Positions 11,011 through 22,098 of a stretch of DNA of 64,000 nucleotides are shown in pieces. The stretch comes from Marasmius tenuissimus (lineage: Eukaryota; Basidiomycota; Agaricomycetes; Agaricales; Marasmiaceae), in the NCBI GenBank assembly GCA_029532415.1, contig JAQOTA010000049.1:620001-684000 (forward strand). The letters are read 5' to 3'. The translations under genes were made by a program, and so were the position numbers. The notes under the pieces are model-generated. The model made no database searches and was not told the DNA's origin. It saw only the letters and a list, made by a program, of their open reading frames with translations. Each line of letters opens with the position of its first letter. Positions within the stretch are counted from its first letter, which is position 1.

Positions 11011-11906
11011 TACTCTTCATCATGATCACAGAACCGAGGACGGGATTGGATGCAGAAAGCCTTGTTCGGATCTATGGCGATTGCTCTGCCGGGAGTTGGA
11101 GGGGGGGTTGCTCTGGTACTTCTAGAATCACATGGGTCCGCGGTGCTTTCGAGCATCTCCATCTCAGTTCAGCAGGTCCCTTCCAGCTTCATCCGAGAAA
11201 CCCGTAAGTTGTACATTTCTAGTAGAGGTCAAAATATGGCACGTACCATGAGAATGCGGTACAGTTGAACGGAGCCGCGAGGATCGCTTCTATCAGAGAA
11301 TAGCACAAAGGTAGCCAGTTGGAGATTGCTGCCGTCGTCGAGATTGGCAAGTGTTGACCAGTGTCTGCATAAGTACCGAGGTTGTGATGGTTGGGTCCAA
11401 GGACGTTCGGATTTTGCCGGCGTAGCATGCACAGTTTTTCCCGCGCTTCTCGCCACATGGTGGCAAATCAGCTTGGCAGTGCGTATATGGACGAGCAGGC
11501 ACACCCCTCTGGGACTTGCACGCCCGCACGAAACACATGAACTCTCTAACTATAGATATTGTACTATGAGCGATGGATGATCAACAGTATCAGATACTAC
11601 GGCCCTTATGCAATGTATCATTAACGAAAGCCACACTCAGGCTGAATATCGGGATTGTCGGCTTGAACACGACTTGCTTAGCAAAAAGCTCTAGCGACGA
11701 TGCATTATATATGGCCCCATGAAGCATCGAATGGAAGCCTCCCATAATTGATATCAAATGATACAGATGCGGCGGCTCCGCCCAAATTCTGAGGTTGGTC
11801 GGACAACGTGGGGATGATATCAAACTTTGAACGTACATACAAAATCAGTATACAGTAATGTTACAATTCTTCAATCGAAGGTGTGCAAGGTAAAGTGATA
11901 CGCGTT
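11011..11906. other. A-upstream block without an A gene
   Basis: Close copy of 7560-8444. It normally lies between an A gene and a B gene, but here it follows TSC10 relic 2 directly, so the A gene of this unit was lost or never copied. No open frame is shared with sister blocks. Confidence 0.65.
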
Positions 11907-13417
11907 TTATGCCTCGCCTGGCTGAACTCCAGAATCTGTGGTGCTACGGTCGGGCACACGGAAACTCATTTGAGAATAGGAAGGTATGTCCTCGACGTGT
12001 GGTGTGGAGCTCATACCCAAACGCGCGCGGACAATGATCAACGTGGGCGCGATCCCCTAGATTGGCAACTGTGTGAAGAATTGGTTGTATCGAGATGAAT
12101 TTATACATACAGCGGCTAATACCGGGAGCAAAAACGAGCCAAAGGGAGGTTGAGGGCTGCTATTGGTGATAACCAGGTGCGTGACCACTGTAAGCGGATA
12201 AATCATTCCAGATTCGAGGCTGTCGCAAAAATGGTATAGTTGAACTTTTGAAGGAGATTCGGGAAGGGCAAGTACGAACATGATTCTGAGGACCGACCGA
12301 TACCTCCTCGAGTAGGCTGATTTACCCCCCGTGGAGTTCGTTGAGCGAATCCCTATCCACCAGAGTCGTCCGGCTCCAACGAATCAGTGAAATCGAAAAG
12401 GGCAATCAGCGTGGCGGCCTACCTACCAGTCAAACATGTCAGAATCACATTGAGAACCGCGCTGGCAACCATTGCACCAGCAGTAATTGTATTGCCTTCC
12501 GATGCCAGATGACTCTGGGTAGATTTCGCAATGAAATAGCCCAGAGCCATCATAGTCGCCCCGGTAAGTAAAGTCACTAAAAGGCGTCATTGTAAGTCCT
12601 AATCCGGTCGTAAATGAGCAAAATAACTCCGGTATATGCACTATTAGCGAGGAAGCATGTAGCCATTAACAAAGCTGATATTCGCTTGTGATTCCAAATG
12701 AGATGGCATCTGTGTATCTGGTTTTTCCAAGCAGTTAGTGGCTGGTACCAACCAATGGGGCTTCCTACAGTAACAAAACACTCACGAGCACGCAGTCTGC
12801 GAGGACGCTATTGTTCCAACAGGAAGTAAGGGAATACGCGGGTTGTGTCTGAATCATACGCACTTGGAAGTGAAAAAGATGAGGGCTGATAGCGTGCTGG
12901 AATCGAGGATGAGCGCGCTTGAGGGGAATATAATCTCCATTCCGTGACTCACAAAGCAGTTAATTCGAGTGTATCGTAGAAAGGATGTTGATCAAGACCC
13001 AAATAGTCTTGGGCCTTGACGGCGGCAAAGTACGCCATTGAACTGTGAAAGACCCTTATCGTTTCCATAACCATCTCGCTCGAAGCCGTAGAGAACATGA
13101 GGATCGTCCAAATCACATAAAGCTTTTGATGATGGAAGGCTGGCCCACGACGCAAGATGTAGATGCATAGCCCGAATGACAGGGCGTATGTGCCTAGCCG
13201 GATCTCGAATTTCAGTGCTGGTGGTTCTTATATGACGGTGGGTTGACAAACCGTAAACAAAGTAAACTATCTGATTGAGGTGAGACTAATTGGTTACTCG
13301 GATGTTCATAGAATGACTTGGATCAAGGCTTACCAAAAGCGTAACTTGTGGGAATACAATGACCCGGCGGACTTCGAGAAGAGACAAATACTCGCTAGGG
13401 ATTGTATCGGTCGCCAT
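11907..13417 (-). CDS. 7TM membrane protein, subfamily B, copy B5
   Basis: Near-duplicate of B4 at an offset of 3461-3462 nt. The start at 13417 reads MATDTIPSEYLSLLE. The remaining exons match B4, including GPAFHHQKLYVIW in exon 3, the 33-nt and 22-nt exons, NVILTCLT, AGRLWWIGIR, ESGMIYPLTV and GIAPTLIIVRARLGM, ending EA at a TAA at 11907-11909. One difference could matter: a 3-nt loss changes the donor after the 19-nt exon from GTCAGT to GTTTGT (about 13247-13252). If that donor fails, the product would be truncated after TM1. Otherwise it looks complete. Confidence 0.7.
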
Positions 13418-13853
13418 GATCTGGGGACTGGGCAACGAGTCTGTTCACTCGCCTGCCTTTCATTTATATATGGGTTTCTCTTCGCCACAAAAAAAAAAGA
13501 TCAGATTGTCGGGCATGCAACGAGCATTGCAATATTGCAATGAGATGGCATCACGTTCAGCGGAGACCGTCAACATCAAGTTTGGTGCCATTTCCTAGCT
13601 TCTCCAGTAACAACGCCCCAACTAGACCTGTGACAGACCCGTCAATGTTGATGAGCAAGCGCCTCTTTTGAGGGGACAGTTACAGGCATAGGCCCCAGGT
13701 TGTGAGAGCGAGAAAATTCGATGTAGTTGATACTGATAGTGGAGTCGGGTTGTCGTCACGAAGGTCTCCGTGCGTCATCGATTGAGATTTGGGACGAGAG
13801 AGGCAAGAACATAGCTGGCCTTGGAGTCGGAGATGTCGGATTACAGTTCAAGC
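13418..13853. other. B5 upstream / divergent intergenic region
   Basis: Close copy of 9957-10380. The right end carries the target GTTCAAGC (13846-13853) of the hAT-like insertion. No gene is seen. Confidence 0.5.
13462..13471 (-). promoter_or_regulatory. TATA-like box of B5
   Basis: Minus strand ATATATAAAT, about 45-55 nt upstream of the B5 ATG. Its position matches that of other B genes. Confidence 0.5.
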
Positions 13854-15252
13854 TCTCAGTGAAACCCGGCGACGAGTCGGATCAGGCTGAACAAGATCTG
13901 ACGAGGTGTAATGGATTTTGACGTTGGATGAGGAGTCGAGACGAAACGTACGACTTGAATCAAACCTTCGATATCTTGGCAGGTCAGCTGGCTGGAACAG
14001 TTCAGAAAGAAACGACGGCAGGGCACCAAAGAATTGTGACGATTCGAGAATCCCCCCTGATGTCATCAATCCTATTGAAGCAAGGGCCGCGACATTCTCA
14101 GCGCGCCTATGCGCCTTCCCTCTCACCACTACCACATCGATGGGCTCTGACCCAAATCTGCACTACTCCCCCTTTTTCCATTGGCTTTTTCTCACAAACA
14201 CTAGATGTCTATCATGCTTCGATAGTTACAAGCCTCAGTTCCTGATTCTGTCGGCATACCCTCCTAAACACGCTCAACACGACAACGAAAATGGTAAAGT
14301 GTCTCAGAGTCTGTGAAGCAGTAAAAGGGACTGATTTTACAAGGCTGGGCTCCACATTCTGTTTAGAAACGCAATCAGCATAATTGAAACGACTCGTACA
14401 AGTTGTCGCCTACCTTATAATGAGAAGAAGATAAATCTGGCCGGGTAAAAGGAGCAGAATGACACGCCGCTGGGCAAAAGTACGTGTCACTCAACCCTTT
14501 ATTCGACATGATCTGATTCTTGTCGTTCATATAGTCGCCGATATCATCCCTGCAGGCTGCAGCGACCTGTTCTTAAGCACCACTGAAAGTCTCGACTCTC
14601 GATCTTGTAGCTGAACACCAAGCCACTATCCCTATTTCCTCAGACTCCCGCCGCCGAAACTCCTCGATCTACCCAAACTCGACCACAGTAGGTTCGACTT
14701 GCCTCTGATCTCGCCTACATTGACGTATCAACCTAGCGGTGTATAGTCCCGCCCGCCCCTCAGTGTATCAGAAATAGTACTTCTACCCGTCCTTTTCATA
14801 TCAGACCTGGCTGATTTGGACCAGTAGGGACCATGGACTTTCGTATGATGTTTGGGAGGCCATGTGGCCGATTTCGAGAGTATTTGCAAGGTATGTTTTT
14901 GCATAATTCTTTTCTGCCGCGGTACTGACTTGGGCGACATGCTAGACCTTAACAACGTCCACCAGCGAGCTGAGAAGTTAGAATAGTGGTACGCCCCTCA
15001 GTGATATACCACCGACAACCCGCAGTCGGAGCCTACCACGAGATAGCTGGAGGCAATGGGACGGTACGTATATCTATATCAATATCCAGACGATTATTGC
15101 CAGCAGCTTTCGGTAGTTCTCGTCTGTTATCGTGACTACAATCCAATTTGTATTTTAAATATTCTGACGAACTGTAGCGGGAGCTCGTCAATAGTCAGGG
15201 CGCGGCTATTCTTGTCTGAGCTCGGACGAGCCCGGCGCCGGGTTTCACTGGG
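13854..15252. mobile_element. hAT-like non-autonomous element, 1399 bp
   Basis: The left end reads TCTCAGTGAAACCCGGCG and the right end is the near-complement CGCCGGGTTTCACTGGG. It is flanked by an 8-bp duplication, GTTCAAGC (13846-13853) and GTTCAAGG (15253-15260). The paralogous site near 10372-10382 has no insert. An 8-bp duplication with a CAGTG-type terminus is characteristic of the hAT superfamily. No transposase is recognised; open frames near 13920-14320 on both strands show no family resemblance. Confidence 0.75.
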
Positions 15253-15800
15253 GTTCAAGGCAAGACACAGTTCTGGACGTTTCTGGGTTGACTCATCCTG
15301 ACCCCCACAGTCCACTGCACGCCAACAGCAATCGCTCTTCCGTCCTCTACCATTATCTTCTGTTCTCTCTTCAGCGTGTCGAACTGGGATCCACACGACC
15401 AGGTGCGGTGTTAGTATTCGTGATGGTGGTAAGAGAGTGGCGTAGAGTTCAGACAAAGCCTCTCAGATTCGTTCTCGTTACTTCAGCGGCGTCAGCCAGA
15501 ACCAGCCCTGCTACACTACTAACAATTCAACTGGCCTGCAACTCGTTCTCGCAGCTCTTCTGATAAGTCACGATGCACATGTATGGATCGTTGCTGGGGA
15601 ATGCCAAGAAGAAGCCGAGGGTATCATCGTTAGAGAAGGAGGTCGAGGTGCGGTCATACATTACTCTCGCCTTGCTCAAGACCCACTCATCTCGACTTAC
15701 TCCAACACAGAAAGCTCGCAAAAATCTCACAGAAATTTGCCAACTTTAACCTTTGTCACTGAGCGACCGTCAAGTTGCTGAAGACGCGTAAACGTCACGA
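15253..15800 (+). pseudogene. TSC10 relic 3
   Basis: It begins inside the conserved TSC10 5' region just right of the hAT-like element. Exon 1-like sequence (about 15290-15415, with GAACTGGGATCCACACGACC), exon 2 (about 15480-15650) and part of exon 3 (about 15710-15795) can be aligned with the intact gene. The start codon and frame are lost, and the copy ends earlier than the other relics, within exon 3. Confidence 0.68.
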
Positions 15801-16128
15801 TTCACGGTATTTTCTCTTAAGATACCTATCTCATTATCACAGTCTTGTTATCAGAGACCTGCCCCAAATCCACCCCGAAACCAACCTTACCTCGAAAATC
15901 TTGATGGTCATTGCTCGAGCAACTGTGCTGGAGTCCCCAAGATGACGCCCAAACGTGATTAACAACGATTAGTCCTATTGAATCTACAGTACATTGGAGC
16001 CTACGAAATCAGAAAAAGATAGAACGAGTTCCCAATCCGTTGGAAGCGCCATACTTACAATTGCGGAGACGGTAAGCTCACTGGGGTGTCATTTATACCA
16101 CTCGCGCTAGATCAAGTTCTTCGGTGCT
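15801..16128. other. Unit junction
   Basis: Spacer between TSC10 relic 3 and A6, similar to 5930-6110 and 27060-27140 (GGAGACGGTAAGCTCACTGG). No gene is seen. Confidence 0.45.
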
Positions 16129-17640
16129 TCAAGCCACGACTTTAGTGCCATCTCCCGTGGAGGGTACACGAGGTTCTCTTAAGCCCCGAGACAAGCCAAA
16201 GGATCGTTCGGTTAGTCTGAATGAAGTCAAGTTGTTGTTATGCGTATAGGTCGCGTCCGAATCCTCCGCAACGTGAATTGCCAGACGCGTAAGGACAATG
16301 ATCAGTGTGGGTGCGATGCCCTGTAATTGAACATGTCAACGGTTTTCTAGGAAGGTTCAGGGATCAACAAACGGCGGCGAGGACGACTAGCGGCAACGTC
16401 TGGAGAGGTGGATTTGGGGAGTTGGTGACACCAAGGTGAAAAATTGTGACGAGCGGGTAGAGCATTCCGGATTCAAGGCTAGAAAAGGGGGAGGAGTCAG
16501 CCTCTGGCGAGTCCTGAGAATTCCGACTATTCACATTATCTTATTAATAGTCCTGGTCGTTCTTGTCTTCGACGGTTTGAGAGCACGCGCGATCCACCAT
16601 ATTCGTCCAGCTTCGGGAGAGATCAGAGCTGTCGTCATTCAATCGCGAATTTGAGTCACTCACCCGTCAGCAGGGTCAGGGCCAGGTTGAAGGCCACACT
16701 GACAATAAGACCAACCCCCGCAATGGTTTGGCCTTTCGCATATAAGACCTGATTTACTTCGATATTCATGTCCATGTACCCTATAGTGAACATGGCCGTG
16801 CCTATCGTGGTAGCAACTTGTTTGTTATCAGCAGTGAGATGAGTAGAAGGTCTCGACCTAGATACCAGTTATGGCGCAAGAGAGAATGGCCAAAGGCGTT
16901 GCGACGCGTTTTTTAGAACCCCACACAACGTAGCACCTGTAAATCTGAGCATTCGTCAACTCAAAGGAGCAATCGCGATATCGTTTGAAACAAACTGACA
17001 AGCATTGAATCCGCGATGGCACTATAAACCGTATCAGTGGCACCGTACAAGGGTTGGTGATGGTATTGGATATAGCCCACTTTGCAGAAATTACTATGAT
17101 AGGTGACAATATGCTGGGAGCATGGGTGTTGAGCACCAAACTTGGACTTGAACCATGACACAGCGTCACTCACTATAGTACAATATTGGGTTGGTCGTGT
17201 CCGGCATCGTAATTGTTTATACCCTCATAATCGCGATCCTTGACAGACGTATATATCACACTCGACTGGTGCAAGTGGTACAATGTCTCCACAACGACCA
17301 TGAAGGTTGACAGAAAGAAGAGAACGGATATCCAAGCCATGTATAGTTTGCGGTGATGAATCTTGCCTCGTTGGAGGACGTAAACGCATAGACCGAAGAG
17401 CAGAGCGTAGAAACCTGAGTGAGGTCGATATTGTTCAATCCCGGTTCCAATCCCCAACTATCAAAACTGACCATAAACGACACACATCACCTATAGTACG
17501 TCGTAAGTGAGCACGCCAGATAGTACTAAAACCAAGGGACGGACCATAACCGTGACTATAGGATACGTTATGACTTCCCCCACCTGAGGGAATAGCTGAT
17601 CTTCATCCGGCGGGAGGGCAATCGAATTCGACGTAGACAT
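16129..17640 (-). CDS. 7TM membrane protein, subfamily A, copy A6 (reference gene model)
   Basis: Best-resolved copy. Exons on the minus strand are 17545-17640, 17472-17490 (19 nt), 17174-17414, 17091-17123 (33 nt), 17000-17021 (22 nt), 16866-16944, 16664-16816, 16535-16610, 16373-16478 and 16129-16320. All phases close without a stop and give 338 residues. Landmarks are GFYALLFGLCVYVLQRGKIH, ADSML, IYRCYVVWGSKKR, FNLALTLLT, AGRIWWIARALKPSKTR, LESGMLYPL, GIAPTLIIVLTRLAIHV and a polar C-terminal tail. Seven hydrophobic segments are visible, with no signal peptide distinct from TM1. This layout matches an uncharacterised Agaricomycete 7TM family. A receptor or transporter role is not shown. Confidence 0.82.
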
Positions 17641-18716
17641 GGGAGTGGGATCAAGTGGAGTTTAGAGGTATCGCTCACTCGGTGCACACTTTTGTACGAG
17701 CCCTATAAGCTTTAATGAACATGAAACACCGATCTTCATCATGATCACAGAACAGAACCGAGGACGGGATTGGGTGCAAAAAGCTTCGTTCGGATCTATG
17801 GCGATTGCTCTGCCGGGAGTTGAAGGGAGGGGGGGTTGCTCTGGTACTTCTAGAATCACATGGGTCCGCGGTGCTTTCGAGCTTCTCCATCTCGGTATGG
17901 CAGGTCCCTTCCAGCTTCATCCGAGAAACCCGTAGGTCGTTCATTTTTTAGTATGTAGAGGCGAAAAATGGCACGTACCATGAGAATGCGGTACAGTTGA
18001 ACGGAGCCGCGATCGTCGCTTTTATCAGGAGACAGTACAAAGGCCGTCACTTGAAGATTGCTGCCGTCGTCTAGATTGGCAAGTGCTGTTTAGTCTCAGT
18101 CTGCATAAGTACCGGGATCATGATGGTCGGGTCCAAGGACGTTCGGGTTTAATTTTGCCGGCGTAGCATGCACTATTTTTCCCGCGCTTCTCACCACTTG
18201 GTGGCAAATCGGCTTGGGCGGCCAGTGCGTATACGAGCGAGCACGCACACCCCACTGGAGCTTCTATGCTCTCTAAATCACTATACATTCTGTACTATGA
18301 GTGATCGATGATCAACAATACCTGATAGTACTAAGGTTTATGCAACCTATTATTACCGAAAGCCACTCAGGCTGCCTCGGGATCGTCGGCTTGAATACGA
18401 ACTTGTTTAGTAGAAGGCCCTGGCTATGATGCATGATGTGCGACCCCACAAAGCATCGAATGGGGGTCTTCCGTGATCAGTTTCGAACGAGTCCCTCAGC
18501 CCAAATCAGATTGGTCGGGTAATGTGGGAGTGAATAAGTCAAATACTATCGAACTTCGAACATACATACGGAATCAGAATATATAGTGATGTTACAATTC
18601 TCCAGTTGAAAGTATGCAAGATAGAAATAATACGCGTTCAACGCCTCGCCTGCCTGAACTTCAGAATGAGCAATGCTACGCTCGGGTAGTACACGGAAGA
18701 GAAAGGAATACACAGA
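17641..18716. other. A6-B7 intergenic block
   Basis: Conserved A-upstream block (about 17690-18300). A short extra copy of the B-gene 3' end (about 18640-18710) repeats the sequence found just to its right, so the B7 end is partly duplicated. No separate gene is supported. Confidence 0.55.
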
Positions 18717-20231
18717 CTACACCTCGTCACGGTCTATCGCGGCCCCTGAACGAATAGTGCTACGCTGGGCCACACGGAAACTGATTTGAGAATACGAAGG
18801 TATATCCTCGACGGTCGGCGTAGAGGTCATACCCAAACGCGCCCGGATGACAATCAGAGTTGGTGCGATTGCCTACGTTGATGATCCTGTGAGTTGATAG
18901 TAATGAATGTATTGGAAGACCACTGCACTTACAGCGGCTAATACCACAAGGGGGAACGAGTCAAAGGGAATTTGGTCTGGGGTGAGACAGTTGAGGACAA
19001 CCAAGTGCACAGCCGTTGTGAGCGGGTAAATAATTCCAGATTCGAGACTATCGCGGCCAAGTCTTTATTTAGATTTCAAGGTTCGGGGGAGGTAAGAACG
19101 AACATGATTCGGAGGAGTGTCCGATATTTCTTCGCATAGGTCAATGTTACCCCTAGCGACTGCCCCGGGCGAATGCCAATCCACCAGATCCGTCCAGCTT
19201 CGACAAAGTCAGTAAAGTTCACATGTTCCGACGACGGGGGTCTAGCCTACTTACCAGTCAAGCACGTCAGAACCACGTTCAGGACTCCCGTGGCAATCAT
19301 TGCGCTAGCGAAGAGTGTCTGACCTTCCACTACCAGAATACGACTCTTTTCAGAGTCGAGATCCCGGTAGCCAAGGGCAGACAGTATCGTTCCGATAAGC
19401 AAGATCGCTAGGTAATGGACCGTGTGAGTTATCAGGCAGCAAGTAGTAAACTGAAACGCTGGTCTACGCACCATTGGCAAGGAAGCACGCGGCCGCAAGC
19501 AAGATTATCATTTGCTTTTTATCCCAAAGCAGATAGCATCTGTGTATCTATTCATTCGAGAAGTCAGTGCGGCCCGAGGTACCATGTCAGCACTTACGAG
19601 CACGCAATCTGCGAGGACACTAGAATTCCAACATGTAATAAGGGAACAAAAGGGTCGAGTTGAATCTGAACTCGGACTGTGACACTTACTTGGCAGCCGT
19701 ATGAGAAAGAAACTGCACATAACTGGAATATGCGATGAGCATATGGGCTTAGAGAGAAATGACGTGCTTACTGGGCAGCCAGGTTAAGAGTATCGTGCAT
19801 AAGGTACCGGTTGAAACCCGAATAGTCTCGGTTCTTGAGGGTGCCGAAAACCACCATCGATTCGTGAAGTACCATTATCATCTCTGCGACAACTGTGCTC
19901 GAAGCTACAGTGAATATGAGGGTCGTCCAGATTATGTAGAACTTCTGGTGATGAAAGGCTGGTCCCCGACGCAGAAGGTACACGCATAACCCAAACAACA
20001 AGGTGTATGTGCCTGTCCTCGATCATATTGGTTATCGAACGACGCAGGTGGCGAGTGAAGGACGACTGACCGTAAACAAAGTAAGTTACCTGATGCGGAC
20101 GGGATGTCTTGGTCAACCGAACGTCACCAGGGTCATACAAAACTCACCAAGAGCGTAACGTGTGGGAAAACAACGACTTGATTGGCTTCAAGAAGAGGCA
20201 AATACTCGGTAGGAATTGAGTCAGTTGCCAT
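18717..20231 (-). CDS. 7TM membrane protein, subfamily B, copy B7
   Basis: Complete B-type gene. Exon 1 is 20148-20231 (MATDSIPTEYLPLLEANQ), exon 2 is 20071-20089 (19 nt, VTYFVY) and exon 3 is 19772-20012. Exon 3 is 241 nt, the same length as in A6, and contains MLFGLCVYLLRRGPAF-like sequence. The 33-nt and 22-nt exons follow (VLADCVL), then IHRCYLLWDKKQM, NVVLTCLT, AGRIWWIGIRPGQ, ESGIIYPL-like and AIAPTLIVIRARLGM. It ends at a TAG at 18717-18719 and has a longer, diverged tail than B4. No damage is seen. Best reference for subfamily B. Confidence 0.78.
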
Positions 20232-20989
20232 GATTCAGAGAAACAGTCTGTAGTGATTTCTTCACCTGTACGACTTTTTCACTTATGTATGCCTATATTG
20301 CCGCCACCATCAGGCTGTCAACGAGCGAGAAGTCCAGTTGGGATTCTCAACATCAACCATTGGCGTGGGGCCTTCAGGCGCTCGAAGTTGACGCTTAAGT
20401 CATCCTAAATGCGAGATGATACAGAATGTTGACTTTCCCGAGCTGATTTCTGACACTATAGAATCATAGGGATAGCCGCCGTCTATGAACTTGACGACGA
20501 ACAAATCAGGGAGCGCCAGACGTCTCAACTCTCGTTCCGACTGGGTTGCTGGCAAGACCCTCTGAATCAGGTAGGCTGTTACTGCGGCCAAGCTCGAATG
20601 TGAGTAGAAGGAAGTGTCTTCACAGAGCCCTGGACCTTGTGAGACAATGAGACTTCGAGAAAATCGTAGACCATCAATGATGTGCCCACTACACCAGACC
20701 TCGCCCGACAACGCCAGCATTCTAACCTCAGCGAATTGGATAACCTTCAGTCGAGCAGCAGCCGTAGTTGCGAGACAGTTCAAGACGAGTACTTTTGCGG
20801 CATGTCTGAAAGGTCCGTTGTGGACCATCTTCTCGCTTTTGGGAGGAAGATCTTGGCTTGAGACGAGCTGGTATAGCTGGAAAACAGCTGGACTTCTCGG
20901 CAAGTCACTGTTGGCGGCAGTGCAGGAGTCTGCGAAGGGTTTAAGAATTGACCAGATTCTCTTTACCGATTGACAGGGCTATACGTTTG
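20232..20989. other. B7 upstream region with unit-specific sequence
   Basis: The first 100 nt resemble other B promoters. The rest (about 20340-20970) is not found in sister units and contains the open frame listed separately. Confidence 0.4.
20400..20903 (-). CDS. Unassigned open frame, 167 residues
   Basis: Uninterrupted frame starting MPRSPAVFQLYQLVSS, unrelated to the 7TM and TSC10 families and absent from the other array units. It has mixed polar and hydrophobic composition without clear membrane segments or motifs. It could be a small single-exon gene, a captured gene fragment or chance. An opposite-strand frame of 119 residues overlaps it. I do not recognise a function. Confidence 0.25.
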   Translation of the reverse strand: MPRSPAVFQLYQLVSSQDLPPKSEKMVHNGPFRHAAKVLVLNCLATTAAARLKVIQFAEVRMLALSGEVWCSGHIIDGLRFSRSLIVSQGPGLCEDTSFYSHSSLAAVTAYLIQRVLPATQSERELRRLALPDLFVVKFIDGGYPYDSIVSEISSGKSTFCIISHLG

Positions 20990-21745
20990 TGGGGGCGAAT
21001 TCTGAATCGAAGGACCTGCATATTTCCGACCACCATCTTTAGCATCCCGCCAACAGCAATCACTCGCCTTTCATCCTCCATTTTATGTTATCTGCAACAT
21101 GGCCATTTGTGAAAAGGCAGAGCCAGAGCAGAGCTCGGTCTAGATTCGGACCCACCCATTGGGTACTGATTCGCTCGTGATGGTACCAGGTAAGGAAGAA
21201 AGAGATGTGGTCCCGTGACCCCTTTGTTTCTTTGTTTCAGCTTCGATGCTGCTGGTTCCTGACATTCGTTGCTGATGGCCTGGGATTTGCTCTCGCAGCT
21301 CTATAGGGCTACACATTGATCGTTGCTGAGCTGAAGATGAATTGATGCTGGCATTCGGAGGATGTTGAGGTGCGCTTATACCTGATTACTCTCACCTCGC
21401 TCGACATTCACGGTTCATCCAAGTTTACTCTTTTTACCGTAGGAACCTCATCAAGATTTCGAATGATCTCCCAGATTATGTTCTTTCCGATCGTTGAGCG
21501 ACCTCAAACGTTTGAAGACTCGTTGAACGCGGCATCCGAACACCACATACTACCCTCCAAGCACGCAGGAATCAGCTCAGGTACCAGGGCACTTGGTCGA
21601 ACGGACACATTGTTGGGAAAAGCGATGGATAACATGCCGCATTTGGTGCGCTCTGTCTTGTTTTCCGCTAGTCAATACCTCGGGAACTGGCTTACTTAGG
21701 CGTACACGCAAGAGGAAGAAATGAAGGATAACTGCCGTCGGATTC
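20990..21745 (+). pseudogene. TSC10 relic 4
   Basis: Exon 1 region (CATATTTCCGACCACCATC, then the CCAACAGCAATC segment, about 21020-21075) lacks the ATG. Exon 2 (about 21245-21370), exon 3 (about 21440-21620) and the beginning of exon 4 (about 21708-21735) are recognisable. Frameshifts and stops are present. The copy stops at the same exon-4 point as relics 5 and 6 and then changes to unit-junction sequence. Confidence 0.7.
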
Positions 21746-22098
21746 ATACGGACAATCACATACCCTGTCTGCACATCACAACGATCAACCTATATATCTT
21801 CTGGTCGTCGCTTGAGTGACTGTGTTGTGTTTCCGTTCGCACCAAAAAAGCCCCGAGGTCAGACCCAACTCGAATAAAGGATACCAATCGATTCTACAGT
21901 CCATTAAAGACTTCTGCGAAACACGAAAACGGGGGAATTTATACTCTAAACTTTGAGTAACGAAGATGGTTCGGTGCAAAAGTCAACAGTGTGCCACTCG
22001 AGTCTCGCTCCGCCAGTACAATGGGAGCTACGGTCTTAGTGCCATCTTCCGCACGGGCGGGGCCGGTGGTTCATCCAAGCCCTTCCAAGCGAGACAGC
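21746..22098. other. Unit junction
   Basis: Spacer carrying the shared CAACCTATATATCTT motif of the junctions and the 3' flank of A8. No gene is seen. Confidence 0.45.

Noticed and set aside
13918..14316. Open frames on both strands inside the hAT-like element
   Set aside because: No similarity to hAT transposase motifs. The overlapping frames on both strands suggest chance.
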